From Corinectria fuckeliana (Eukaryota; Ascomycota; Sordariomycetes; Hypocreales; Nectriaceae), in assembly GCA_019137255.1 (NCBI GenBank), contig WPDH01000062.1, positions 186,001 to 250,000 on the forward strand: a stretch of DNA of 64,000 bases, in the 5' to 3' direction. Below the pieces are notes generated by a model, which was given only the letters and a program-made list of their open reading frames with translations, did no database searches and was not told where the DNA came from. The position numbers and the translations under genes are program-made. This document shows, piece by piece, positions 1 through 13,034 of the stretch (positions within the stretch are counted from its first letter, which is position 1; each line of letters starts with the position of its first letter).

Positions 1-3000
1 GGTATAAGAATAATTACTACACCTCTTATACTAAAACCTAAGCTAGTGCTAATTAGAGTAATTATATAAGATAAGACGCTTATTATATAAGTGTTTACTA
101 AAAAAGAAGTTAAGATAAATATAAACACTTATATATAAGTTAACCTTATTAGCTAATAACTAGTATAAAAGTTAAGTCTTAAGTTTAATCTAGATTAGAA
201 GGCACTAAACCTAGCTAGCTTTAATAAGATAATCACTTTTCTCCTACTAGCCTACTAGCTAACCTTCTTCCTACTAAATCACTAAGAGTTCCCTAGGAAA
301 GTAAGAAAGCTATTTATAAAAGTATAATACCTAAAAGGGGCTAGTAACTTACTTTTATCTACCTAAGTAATAAGAGAAGAAGGTATTATAATTAATACCT
401 AAATGTATATATAAACTTATAAACCTATTTTAGTCTAAGACTTTATATCTTTTGTAAAGAGCTTAGTAGAAGATAATAAAAAAGTATTTATTATATATAT
501 TAATAGTATACTATTATTAGATAAGTAGCTAATACTTGTTCTAGGAGAGGATTTAGAAGAATAAGAAGATAATATCTTACTAGCTAAACTAGAGTTAGAA
601 AGAGAAACCTTTAGTAAGAAAGTATTAAAAACTCTACTACTACTAGAAGGGGTAGAATACTTAATTAACTTATAACTAGAGAGGAAACCTCTACTAAGAT
701 AAACATATCTTACTAATAAGAAGTAAGCTTAAGTTATTTATAAATATATTACTAAGAATATAGTAAACAGTTAGATTAGACATTCTATAAGTAAAGCTAG
801 TATACCTATTCTTTTTATACTAAAGAAGAACAGAGAAATCTAGATCTATATAGACTATAAAAGTCTTAATACTATTATAGTAAAAAACTATTATTTATTA
901 CTATTAATTAGCAATCTATTAGATTAATTATCTAGGGTAAAATAGATCTTAAAGATTAATATTTATAATATATATTACTATATCTAGATTAAGCTAGATA
1001 ACTAGTAGAAAACTGTGTTTTATATAAGATATAGTCACTTTAAATACACTATTATACTATTTAGATTAACTAATACTCTAGCTATATTCTAAGTATATAT
1101 TTACTAAGTGCTTACTAAGTTGCTAAACACTTACTATATTATATACCTAGATAATATTATTATATACTTAAAAACTAAAGAATAGTATATTAAGAATATT
1201 AAAAAGGTACTTTACAGACTGTAAAGCTTCTAACTATATACTAAGCTATTAAAATACATATTTTACTAATAGAAAGTTAAGTTCCTAAGGTATATTATTA
1301 CTTAGGAGGAGTTAAAAATAGACTCCTTTAAAGTTTATATAATCACTAAGTAGCTAACACTAAAGAATATTAAAGATATTTAAGTTTTTTAAGAATTTTA
1401 TAACTTTTACTAAAAGTTTATTATAAAGTACTTTAGAATTACTACCCTCTTAACAGCCTAGCTAAAATAAGATAAAAGAGCTAAAAGGTTTTAATAGGGA
1501 GAAAAAAAGAAAATAGTATTTTAAACTCTTAAGTATATATTTTACTTAGTAACTATTTTATAATATTAGGACCTTACTAAGTGTATATAAGTAGAAATAA
1601 ATATATCCCTATAAGTAATCTTAAGGATCTTAATATAACTGTTTAATAATTAATAGAGACTTATTACCTATATATTATATAAGCTTATAAATACAGAGTA
1701 ATAGTAAGGTATAAGGTAATAAGAGCTATTAGCTGTTATTAAAAGCCTTAAGTATTAGAGCTACTACCTACTAGAACTTTTAGATAGGTTCTTTTTACTA
1801 ATAGACTATATAATACTTAAGAGAGTAATTATTATACTAGTGTGAGACCTCTAAGAAAGGCTTACTTATTAGGTATACAAGTTAGCACCTTTTAACTTTA
1901 ATATTAAATACCGCTCTAAGATTTAAAACCTTATAGATAGACTATTAAGATATTCTAACTATATAGAGGGTAAGATTAGCTATAATAATATACTACTTAC
2001 TCTTATAATAAAGCTGTAGATAGTTAAAGATCTACTGCTAAATATATAACAAATAATTACTAATATTAGAGGTAAGATAAAAACTATAAAGGTATATATA
2101 TAAGTAGTGTAAGTAAGTCTTAGAGACCCTGTAAGATAATAAGTCTAAAAGGGGCACCTCTTACCTTAAACTCTCTAGAAAGACTAGAGAAGTTAGATAT
2201 AAGAAGTGTTTATCTCTATAGTTATCTAAGCCTAAAGATAAGCAGGTGTAACCTAAGAGCAGTTAGAGAATACTTAGTGAGAAACAGCCTATTAAGAAAG
2301 CTAAGAAGACTCTACTAGAGCTGGGATTATTAATCTAGAGTAATATATCTTATGCTAAATTATAAGAGAGCTTATAAAGGGTGAAATAGTATTCTTATTA
2401 TAACTCTTACTACGCTTAGAAGAACTAGTTAAAAGACTGTAAGCTAATAATTAGTTCTGTTAATAATAGTTAGTAAGAGTATAATAAATAGCTAGTAAGC
2501 TAGGTTACTACTTTTATAATTAAAATAGAATCTTATTCTTTAAGAGCAGACTAGTGATTTTTACATAAGAGGTGTTAAGACTTAAAATCCTATACTAGTA
2601 CTATAATAATCCTAGAGTAAGATATATAGAAACTATAAAGATATTAGAACTTATTAGCAGGAAGTTCTATTAGAATAAGATTAGAGAAGATATAGCTAAG
2701 TATATAACTAGCTGCTAACTATACTAAGAGGTAAAAACCCTAAGGTATAAGCCTTATAGATATTTATAATCACTCCTAATACTATTATACCTATTCTAAG
2801 AAATTAGTATAAACTTTATTATAAGTTTACTAAATAGTATATAAGTAGATAGTAAGAAATATAATATGATTTTAGTAATTATATACTATATAATAAAATA
2901 TATAATATTTATTTCTTATAAGAAGACTATAATAGTAGCTTAATTAGTATAAGTGCTCTATAAGTAGGTGAAATATAAGTTTAAAAGTCTTAAAAGGATT

Positions 3001-3850
3001 ATAAGTAATAAAAATAAGCTTCTTATAAGCTAATTTTAGGAGGATCTTATAATTAAGAGAGCGACCTATTAGTAACTATCTACTATATACTACTTATAGA
3101 CTGATAGCTAGACAGAGAGAATAAACTAGGCTATAAAGAAATATCTGTAAATCTATATAAAAAAGTCTCTTAAAAGATAAGTAGTATAATTACTAGAAGC
3201 AGAATTTATATATAATAACAGCTAATATAGTAGTATTAGTATATCCCTAATATAAGCCTTATATAAGTACTACCTAAGAGTGGTAAAGTATATACTATAA
3301 TACTTAAAAACCACTATATAAAAAGTAACTAAGCATATTAAAACCTTTTGCTAAGTATATAATAAGGCTTATAAGTGCTAAAAATAAGTGATAAAAGCCT
3401 AAGCTAAGAACTATAATAAAAGATATCTTAAATAGGAATACTAGGTAGGATAAGTAGTAAGACTATCTATATATAACTTCTAATTTAAATATAAGAAATT
3501 AGCATCTAAGTTTATTTAGGTTATAATAGCTAAAAGAGTTAAAAAATAAGCTTATTAAGTTTACCTGTTAGAATAATACTATAAGATATATAATATGTTT
3601 TTAGTCTTACTTATTAAACTATAAAAAGATATATATAAAATACTTAATAAATACTTAATAACTCTCCTAGAACTTAAAGAAGAAGAGAATAAGTAAGAAG
3701 TTAAAGAAATTATTATAAATAAGAAAATAAGAGAGGAAACCTTCTACTTAGTAAAATAGATAAGATAGCTAGTAGAATATAATACCTAAAAACTTATAAT
3801 TTACTTAGAAAACATAATAAAGATAGTATAGTAATATTACTAATAATAAA
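1..3850 (+). mobile_element. RIP-degraded Ty3/gypsy chromovirus-type retrotransposon (pol remnant, 5' end outside window)
   Basis: Extremely AT-rich sequence with stop codons in every frame. Translating the + strand and ignoring stops still gives the pol domain order of Ty3/gypsy elements. Reverse transcriptase lies at about 770-1260, including the relic of its catalytic YxDD box near 1140-1160. The RT-RNase H connection follows at about 1300-1470 and RNase H at about 1480-1930. An integrase zinc-finger relic is near 2600-2720 and the integrase core at about 2840-3180. A chromodomain-like tail lies at about 3697-3840, which is why I call it a chromovirus type. Almost all changes look like C-to-T or G-to-A, as expected from RIP, and the catalytic aspartates are mostly changed to Asn. 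The element is dead. The gag region and 5' LTR are not recognisable and probably lie left of the window. Confidence 0.85.
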
Positions 3851-6800
3851 AGTATATATATAAAAAATAGGATAATAAGAATCTCTAATAACAGGTAAAA
3901 ACCTAATAATAACTAGGTAATAAATACTTACCCCCTTTTAACCTAAATATAAACTTAAATAACTAAACTGCTAAAACCCTAAATAAAAGCCGCCTAAAAC
4001 TATAAAAGAAACTAGACTGTAAACTAAACTAATAATAAAAATTTAAGCTTAGTAAGAGGCGTAATAAACCTAACTACTATAATAAGGCTAGATATCTTCC
4101 TCCTTCTTATTATTCTTCTTATCCTGCTCTTAGTAAGCTTACTCCTAGAGTTATTCTTCCTCTAAGTGTTACTACTTAGCTATAATACGCTCTGTCTTAG
4201 AACAGGTAAAAGCTTCTCCTTTAGGATCTTAGGTAAGTAGCTAGCAGCTATAAGAGGTGTGAGAAGAGGCGTAGAAAAGAGCTAGAAAATAGACTAAACT
4301 GTGATAAGAAGAATCACTAAATATACTATTATTATATGCTAAGCTCTTATTATTATAAGAATAGTTAGGAGCTGGTTAGTTACTATAGCAGAGAGGTGTT
4401 ATACCTATAAAAGAAACAAATAGCTTAAAAGCCTTATTATTATAATACTAAATAATAAAAGCCTAGATAGCCTTAGAAAAATTGTTAGGGAAAGTATAAG
4501 TAAAACTCTTATTAGACACCCTAATAGTAAGTGTATACTTAGTGACTACTAGGGTATAAAAAGCTAATAATAGGAGTTAGAGGATAGAGTTATTATAGTG
4601 ATATAAGAGTGTTATAAATACTAGTTAAGCCTATAAAACTAACTAGTTCTTATAGTTAATTAAACTAAATTTAACCTTAGTGTGTAGAGCTTAAATCTAA
4701 GTGAAAGTAACTGCTTCTTAATATATAAATAAATATATATTACTACCCTAAATATAAATACCTATAGGGTTCTTAGTGAACTTAATAAGGTTTTACTATA
4801 TAGTAGTAATAGTATAGATAGTATAGATAATATACTAGTAGCTAATAGTAGAAATACTCTCCTTCTTATTATTCTAGTTGTAATAAGAAAGATAGTAAAA
4901 GAAGTTCTAGTATTATTATACTATAAGAACTAACTTAGTAAGAATCTATTATTATAAAAATTAGTATAAGTACCTACAGCTTGCTAAGCACTTATAATAT
5001 ATACCTAGCTATATTACTTATTTAAGGCTTTACAGATAGTATAGTAGGAAATAAGAGAACTATATATATAAGAATATAAGAAGAAATAGTATTTCTGTTA
5101 GATATAATAAGAGTAGAAAACACTACTAGAAGGTATTTTAGAAAACTTCTTATCTAAGAAGGGGAAATTAACTTTAGCCTAAGTGTAAAACTCCTCTAGT
5201 ATTATAGCTATAACTCTAAGGATTAATATTAGCATATAAGAGCTAAATACTTAGTAAGCAGGCAAAGATAATATTAAGAGGGTAAGAACTAATTAAATAG
5301 AAAAACATAAAGTTAAGAGAGAAAACTAATATGTTAACTATAGATAAGAGAGTTTTAAAAAAGGTTATAAGAAAGAGAGAATCCTAAACTTAAGATAAAT
5401 AAAACTCTAGAGTAAATATTTAGAGTGTAAAATAAGTAGGCCCTTATATAACAGCCTAATAACTGCTTATATAACACTTAGATTATAATAAACCTAATAA
5501 TAGGCTATATTATTTTTATACAGTTAGTAAACTACTATATATATAGGAAAATAATAAACTTCTCCTTATAAAGAATAACACCTTAAGATAAGGCTTAGAG
5601 GGAGAGAAAGTAATTATAATAGTTAGTGCTAACTTTATTAACACCTAATATAAGCCTTTAGGGCTTAACTTTAGGGCTTGCCTAAATAGTAGGCTAGCAG
5701 CCCCTTTAAGAATGCTAGATAAGCACTCGCTAAATGCTTATTAAGTGAAAGCTTTATAATATACTAATACCTACTTTTATAATCTCTGTGTTTACACCCT
5801 AGTAAGACTAACCCTTATAAATAATTATATAGTTTCTAAGAGTACTACTTAGACTTAAGAATTATAGTAAAGATTATTACTTTATATTTTAGTTTTAGTT
5901 TACTAAGAAGTACTTAGACTATATAAATATTCTCTAATAAGAAGCTTTTAAGTTTTATACTTTAGATAGTTTACTTTTTAAGGTTTATTTACTTATAAAT
6001 ACTCTTAAGATAAAAAAAAGCTTTATTTTTAGTAACTTAGAATATAAGAGAGAAATACCTATTAAGATTACTAGTAAAGTATTTAAGATAAATATTAATA
6101 AGAATTTATAAAAGCCTCTTACTATTAAGACTAAGTATAAGTAAGATAATACTTTTATAACTTAAAAATCTTAAAAGAAACTAAAAAAGAGTAAATAAGT
6201 AGTTTTTACTAGTAATAATAAAAAGAATAATATTAAGGTTTTAGATACTAGTAATACTTATATTAAAATAAAAGCTAAGATTTCTTCTAATAAAGATAAA
6301 AATAATAGAAAAGCAGATATAATAAAAAGGTTTAAAATATAAAAAAGAGAAAAGAATTTATCTGTTTAAAAGCTAGTAAATATAGCTTAATATAAAAAGC
6401 TTAATCTAAATAAGAATATTTATAAGAATAATAAGATTAATAGAACTTAAACTTTTTAGTTTATTAAAAAAGCCTAGAAACTTATAAAGATCTTAAAACT
6501 TATAACTATAAATAGCTTTAAAGATAATAATAGAAATAAGATAAATAATATAATTATATCTTATACTTAAGTTATAAAGTAAAATAAAAATTATTATTTA
6601 GCCTGCTTTTCTACTATTAATAATTATAATATTAATAAGATAAAACTAAATATAATTAATATTATTCTTAATCTTATATTACTTAATAAAGTTTATATAA
6701 CTATATAAACTAATTATCTTAATTTAGCTATTATTAAAAAGAAAAGTTTAGGTTTAGATAATAGTAATACTATAATTAATATTACTACTCTATTAATCTT

Positions 6801-7783
6801 AGCTAATATAATTATATCTTTTAAACTAATTATAAATCTTATTTAAGATTTAAAAGATAATAGTAATTTTTATAACTTTATTATTACTAATAAGAAGTAT
6901 TAGAGTTTTAAGAATATAATTATAAGTAATATAATAAGTAATATAATAAGTAATATAACTATAAGTAATATTAAAATCTAAATAAAAATTAGGTATTATA
7001 AGATCTTAGAAGAAGTTTCTTTTAAGTTTAGTAAAAAGATAGTAAGCTTAAGACTTAAAATAGTTTAAGATTATAAGATAAGTATAAAAATAAAAATACT
7101 ATAAGGCTAGCTTTATTTTATAATATACTATTAGTATTTATATATTTTATAAAAATATAATCTAAGTTTACTTTCTAACTTATCTCTTAGAATAAATATA
7201 CTAAATAAGAGAAGAAATTTATTATATCTTATTTATAATATATTATACTTAAGTATTTTATATTATAGCTTAATAACTCTTATTATAAATAAAAAAAACT
7301 TAATACTTTAAGATAAGAATTAAATATCCTAAAAGCTAAGAGATTTAATCTTATCTTACTAAAAAAATAGTAATTTTAGTATTTAATTACTTTTATATAG
7401 TAAGTAAATTAAAAAGTATTTTTAAGCTATTATTATCTTAAATAAAATTAATCTAAAAACCTAATAAGTAAAAATATATTAAATATTATATAAAGTAAGT
7501 TAAGATTATATTATTCTAAAAATAATATTAAATATTAATATGATTTTTAACTTTAATATAAGATTAAAAATTCTAATATAGTCTTAATTTTTTAATATAT
7601 ATTAAGCTAACTTAAATAATACTATCTATTATTAGCCTTATTTACTAAAAAAGGCTTAATATAATATAAATACTATAGCAATTTAAACCCTGCTAAGCTT
7701 ATATCTCTACACTTATAGTATATTAAAACTTTTACCACTGTGTTACACCCCCTAGTATTATGTTTAAAAACAACCCCCCCCCG
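3851..7783. repeat. Unclassified AT-rich, RIP-mutated repeat sequence
   Basis: This is nearly pure A/T-rich sequence with dense TAA and TAG, continuous with the retrotransposon on its left. I see no gene. About 4080-5700 is slightly richer in G and C than 5850-7700, which suggests at least two different source repeats, but I could not assign a transposon family to either part. A short tandem repeat of about 12 bp (unit like ataagtaatata) lies near 6923-6967. The block ends just left of the poly-C run and inverted end of the pogo-like element. It could include the 3' LTR of the Ty3 element. Confidence 0.7.
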
Positions 7784-7790
7784 GTAGGTA

Positions 7791-7832
7791 GAGTTGTGAC
7801 CTACCTTTTTGTGTGCCCCACCCCTTTACGCA
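7791..7832 (+). repeat. Left terminal inverted repeat of pogo-like element
   Basis: This 42-bp repeat starts GAGTTGTGACC. It is the reverse complement of 9596-9637 apart from four transitions, each with this copy carrying the A/T state. It is preceded by TA and a run of ten or more C. Confidence 0.9.
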
Positions 7833-9595
7833 CCACTATATAACACGCTTCTGTAATTATTATTATAACACTTACTTATAACTTTACTAATTATTATCTA
7901 AATTCGCTTAGATTTTTATGATAAAGCCTCTAAAGGCTGATTATGAGGCCCTAATTAAAGAAATCCTTAAAAAAGCCGCTAAAGGTGTAGCAATTTATAA
8001 GCTTACTAAAGACTATAATATTTCTAAGTTAATAATCTAATTACGAAAAAAGGGTATATAAAACACGAAAAAGGCCTAGAAAGATATCTAAAGATTATCA
8101 CTAAATTAAGAGAGCCTATTAGTCTATTATATCCTTATAAAAGAAGTGGCGGGCTAGGCTCTATTATAGTGTGAGCTATATAAAGTTATATAGGAGATCT
8201 TAGACTCTTACTGTAAAGACAGCCTTATTAGCTAGTATTAGGTTTTATAATTCTTATAATATTACCCTAAACTTAAAATAAAAGCATTTATATCTCTTAA
8301 AGCTGCTTATTTAAATAGTATAACTCCTAAAGTGATCTAACTATAGTATAAAATGCTAGTGTAGTAAATACTTAATAAGTCTGTTAGATTAGATAGGATT
8401 TATAATATAGATAAATATAGCCTCTCTAAGGGTATAACTAAGATAGGAAAAGTTATTAGAAGCTCTCTCTCTTACTACTTAGTTATCTTAGAGAGTGATT
8501 TTTATAACTAGGTCTTAATTATAAAGGCAGAAAGTGCTAAAGGAAGATATCTTACCTTATGTATAGTCTTTATAGAAAACAACCTTTAAGAGTAATAGTT
8601 TCCTAATAATTTTCCGCCCTAGGTATATAACTGTTTGCTAACTAGGTAGGTAAATACCTTTATATACGAAAAGTAGCTAAAAGAGGTGTTTCTTAAGAAA
8701 ATATAACTGTTAGACCTATCCTTATAAAGGATTCTTATTATTAATAGCTTCTAAGGTTATATTAGGCTTAGATTCTAGTTTAGAGTACTATTTTATTATA
8801 TTTAGATTATCTATTTACCCCCTCACAGCTTATATATCACACAGCTGTTTAATATAGGTGTATTTAGCCCTCTTAAGCGTGCTTTTTAATACTAAATAAA
8901 GTAGTACTTCTTATTTTTAATAACCACCCCTATTTAAAAATAACACTTTCTTATAGTATATAAAATAGCTTCCTAAGAAGCTATAACTAAGAAGAACATC
9001 TAAGTAGGTTTTTTAAGTATAGAAATATAGCTAGTTAATATAGAAAAGCTAATAGCACATATTATTATTACTAAGCAGTTACTACTAGCAGAATTAGCAC
9101 TATATATACTAAAGTAACAAAAAGTTATAAAAGATAATATTCCCTACACACTTAGGAATAAGACTAAGCTAATAACACAGCTTAATTTGCTATAAAGAGA
9201 CCTTAGCGGCTTTACCTAGACTGTCTAAGGGATAGGAGAAAAGACAGGAAATAAGCTTAATCTTTAGAATGCTAAAATCGCTAAATTATAAGCAAAAGTT
9301 ATACATCTAGAGGCATAAATAGCTTCATAAAAGCCCACTAGGCGTAAGGCAGTCTAATTTAATCTAATTGCTGCTTTTCTAACAGCTAAGGAGATCAAAA
9401 AGGCGAAGCCTAGGTCTAAGGAGAAAAAGGGGAAAAAGGAAGCTCCTGCGCCTAAGCCAGCACGAGAGGTAGCAGAAAAAGTGGGCAGTTTAAACATATA
9501 CAGTATGATAAACACATTCCAGGCTTAGCTAGTTATTTTCTATGGTATTCATTAAGAAATACGGTCTTCAAGTCTGACTGTGAACGCGATCCTGA

Positions 9596-9637
9596 TGCGC
9601 AAAGGGGTGGGGCACACGAAAAGGTGGGTCACGACTC
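9596..9637 (-). repeat. Right terminal inverted repeat of pogo-like element
   Basis: This is the partner of 7791-7832. It ends GGTCACGACTC and is followed by TA. It carries the unmutated G/C state at all four positions that differ. Confidence 0.9.
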
Positions 9638-10165
9638 TAGGCCTACTTCCAAGAACATCCATTGTCAGCCCAGCTTTACTAAGGCTACAGCGGGTTTAGT
9701 GAGCACCACCACCAAGTCCGAAGTACCCCAGTCGAGTCCCTTACGTGGACATTCGTCTGCTTCGCCTCGTAATCATCCCCAGTTCCCGTCCCCAATCGCA
9801 GCCTATCTACGGCCGCATTCGCATCGCATCGTTTGTCTGCTTCTGCCCTTTTTGTCGCTCGGTGGATAATGCAACTCCTGTATCGGCCTTTTGTCTCTCC
9901 TTCCTGACGCTCCTTTTGTCTTCTTCGTCTTGCTACTGCTCTGACCTCGCTCCTTGATCTTGCTCCCCCAATCTTGCTTCCCCACGACCATCCACCACCA
10001 CCAGAAGAACACGACCAGCACGCCACCGGCCTGTATGGCCACCTCTCAATCCTCTCCCCTGTTGTATACACCTCCAACTCCGAATCCAACTTCCCCCATC
10101 CATCCCGGTGACTTGAGCGCGCCCCTCCCTCGGTCCTCCGAGGAACCGCCTCCACCGGTTTCAAC
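9638..10165. other. Intergenic: upstream region of the peptidase gene
   Basis: This is GC-normal DNA between the transposon end and the first gene. It holds pyrimidine-rich stretches (about 9880-9960), as is usual for fungal promoters and leaders. Short open frames on both strands overlap one another and look random. I see no separate gene. Confidence 0.5.
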
Positions 10166-13034
10166 ATGCCTTCCGAGAAGCAACCCTTCTACGACCCTAT
10201 ACCTCCGACTTACGATGAGGCTCTAGCCACCAGCAGCCGCTACGATCCCCATGATTGGGACCCAGCCCTGAGGTCCCCTACCGATGAGCGAAATGCCCCC
10301 GAGACGGAATCACAGTCGCTCCTCCGCAACCCGGCCGGTGCCGCGGGCTCCTCTCGCAGAGCCGATGGCTACCGGGCGCCGACCGTCGAGACGGATGATG
10401 AGGACAGTCTGTGGGGAAGCGACAGCGATTCCGACGATGAAACAGCCCAGGTGCGCCGCGAAGTCCAAGAGATGGAAATTGAGGAACCCGATCGCTCCCG
10501 CAGTTCTCGTTGGGGGAAGAGGATGGGCTTCCTTTCCTTGCCCCAGTGGAAGTGGTCCTGGAGGCCCCGGTTACCCCGACTGCGAATCCAGCTTCCGTCG
10601 CGACCGGGCGCGCCCGTTGCCGCCTCTACCGACGATACCGAGGCCGACACGGATGCTGACGCCAACGAGGCCACGACGCGAAGAAGACGCTGCACCACGT
10701 GGCCCAAGATTGACAGGACCACGGCCATCATCATGGGCGTCCGCGCCTTCGCCATCTTCATCGTTCTTGGGTTTCTCTACCTACTCTTCGCCAGCGACCT
10801 CTTCAGCAGCTTGTCGCAACGTGTAGGGGGCAGCTTCCGCTTCAACCCCGAAGACCTCCGCGTTCACGTGCAGCAGTCCGTTGATCCTAGGCGGTTACGC
10901 GCCTCTGTCCAGCACTTTTCGAGCTACGCCCACATCGCCGGTACCGAGGGCGACTATGCGACGGCCATGGACGTTGAGAGCATGTTTACCCGGGCCGGCC
11001 TCGACGAGGTGGTGGTAGACGAGTTCAAGGTCTATCTCAACTACCCCCGCAAAGACGGCCGTGCTGTGCAGATCATGGACAGCAAGGACGACGAAAAGAT
11101 CGTCTGGGCCGCCAAGCTTGAAGAGGAGGAAGTCGGAGGCGAAACAGCAGGCCGCCAGACGTATGCCTTCCACGGCCACTCCAAGTCTGGTGACGTCAAG
11201 GGACCCCTAATTTATGCAAACTACGGGTCGCGAGAGGACTTTAAGCTGTTGAAGGACAAGGGCATCAAGACTGGGGGAGCTATTGCGCTAGTACGGTACT
11301 ACGGCACCCAAGGCGATCGTGCGCTCAAGGTTAAGGCTGCTGAGCTGTCCGGCTTTGCCGGGTGCATCATCTACAGCGATCCTGCAGACGACGGGTTCCT
11401 AAAGGGAGACGTGGCACCGCATGGGGTTTATATGCCCGCCGGCGGTGTCCAGAGAGGCGCCGTCAGTTTGATGAGCTGGGTGGTTGGCGATGTTCTTACC
11501 CCCGGCTGGGAGAGCAAGGAGGGACAGCCACGGATGAAGCCAGCCGACAGCCCCGGACTCGTGGGCATTCCGAGTATCCCCCTCGCTTGGAGAGACGCCC
11601 AAGTCCTGCTACAGAACCTGAAGGGACACGGCAAGAAGGTACCCGACGGGTGGTCAGGCGGAGTCCCTGAAGTCGAGTGGTGGACGGGTGACCAGTCATC
11701 ACCCATTGTCCGCCTCAAGAATGAGCAGGACGAGGTTGACCAACAGCCCATATGGAACGTATATGGTAAGATCATCGGCATGGAGCAGAGATCCAAGTCC
11801 ATCATTATCGGTAACCATCGCGACGCTTGGGCATTCGGAGCGACTGATCCGCATTCTGGCACCGCCATCATGATCGAGATGGCTCGCATCTTTGGCGACC
11901 TGGTTGAGCGAGGCTGGCGGCCGCTAAGAACCATCGAGTTCATGTCCTGGGACGCCGAGGAGTACAACCTCATAGGCTCGGTCAGTTTTTCCCTGCATCT
12001 AACCTCAACTCGGGCACTACTAACGTTTGTATAGACCGAGTTTGTCGAGAACAACCTTGATACCCTGCGCGAAAACGCATACGCGTATATCAACCTCGAC
12101 ACGGCCGTGTCCGGGCCCAACTTCCATGCCTCAGGGTCTCCCATGTTCAGGAAGACACTTCTTCACGCACTCGGTCGGGTCTCAGATCCCGTCAGCAACG
12201 CTACGCTGAAAGACCTTTGGGAGGGCCGAAAAGCTGAGCTCGAGGGCCTCGGCGCTGGCAGCGACTACGTTGCCTTCCAGGACATTGCGGGTACCAGCTC
12301 GTTGGACCTCGCCTTCGAGGGGAACGGGTACCCTTATCACTCAAGCTATGACAAGTTCGAGCTGATGGAAGAGCATATCGATCCTGGGTTCATCTATCAC
12401 GATTTGATGGCCCAGGTAGTCGGATTGCTCGTTCTCGATCTAGCGGACCGAGCCATTCTACCCTTTGACATGTCGTCCTACGGCGATCGGCTCGAGGGCT
12501 GGGTCAATGACCTTGAGAACTGGGTTACCAGCAAGATGAGCAAGCGGGACGGCAAGTTGGGCAAGATTAGCAAGAAGGACATGTCATTCAAGGAATTGAA
12601 AGATGCCGTGCAACTCGTTCAGCACAATGCCGAGGAGTTTGAGAAGTGGGAGTTAGACTGGGACCGCGCTGTGCTCTCCAACGGAGGCTGGGAGGCCAAC
12701 GACATCGGTGCGGACCGGCTCGAGTACAATGATAAGATGGCATTTTTCGAGACGTCATTACTCGACCTTGAACTAGGTGGTGGCGTAAGTTTAAACTCCC
12801 TCGTTCCCTTGGCAAGAAGGCAATACTGACTAGACACTCGTACAGGTCCCCAACCGAACGCAATTCAAGCACGTCGTGTTCGGGCCACAGCTCTGGTCCG
12901 GATACGACGAGGCCTTCTTCCCTGCCATCCGTGACACGGTCGACGCGGAGGATTGGACCGCAGCACAGAAGCTCATCTCCAAGACGGCAGCCATTATCCG
13001 CAAAGCGGCGACGGTCCTGGAGATTGGTGCGTAA
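10166..13034 (+). CDS. M28-family glutamate carboxypeptidase II / transferrin-receptor-like (PSMA-like) membrane peptidase
   Basis: Exons 10166-11980, 12035-12784 and 12846-13034 give 917 aa. Both introns are short (54 and 61 bp), the first with a CTAAC branch site, and the frame is kept at each junction. The N-terminal ~185 residues are cytosolic and acidic. They are followed by one membrane segment (about 191-212), a PA-type insert, and the M28 zinc peptidase domain. The expected zinc and catalytic residues are visible: GNHRDAW (residues 549-555), the Asp of ATDPHSG, SWDAEEYN (594-601), YINLD, and the His of PYHSSYD. The C-terminal helical dimerisation-type domain is present. Family knowledge: a type II membrane carboxypeptidase of the secretory/vacuolar system, with yeast relatives Vps70 and Tre1/2. 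Unusually, PPTY (13-16) forms a PPxY motif. Substrate unknown. Confidence 0.9.

Larger units (their letters stand above)
7791..9637 (+). mobile_element. Fot1/pogo-family DNA transposon, RIP-inactivated, with TIRs and TA target
   Basis: The element is 1,847 bp with 42-bp terminal inverted repeats (7791-7832 and 9596-9637). The two ends match except for four transitions. TA flanks both ends (7789-7790 and 9638-9639), the target duplication typical of pogo/Tc1-mariner elements. Inside, a + strand reading from the ATG at 7918 gives a psq-like helix-turn-helix (about 7918-8060), a NIDE-type first DDE residue region (about 8400-8425), and the PPHSS...SPLKR signature of the DDE_1 transposase family (about 8817-8895), all broken by stops. 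The right third (about 9390-9500), encoding a lysine-rich tail, is far less mutated than the rest. The length is close to that of known Fot1-type elements (about 1.9 kb). Confidence 0.9.

Noticed and set aside
1..9637. Mitochondrial or foreign DNA insertion explaining the extreme AT content
   Set aside because: Legible pol and DDE relics with transition-type stops and GC-preserved transposon ends fit RIP of nuclear repeats better; no mitochondrial gene is seen.
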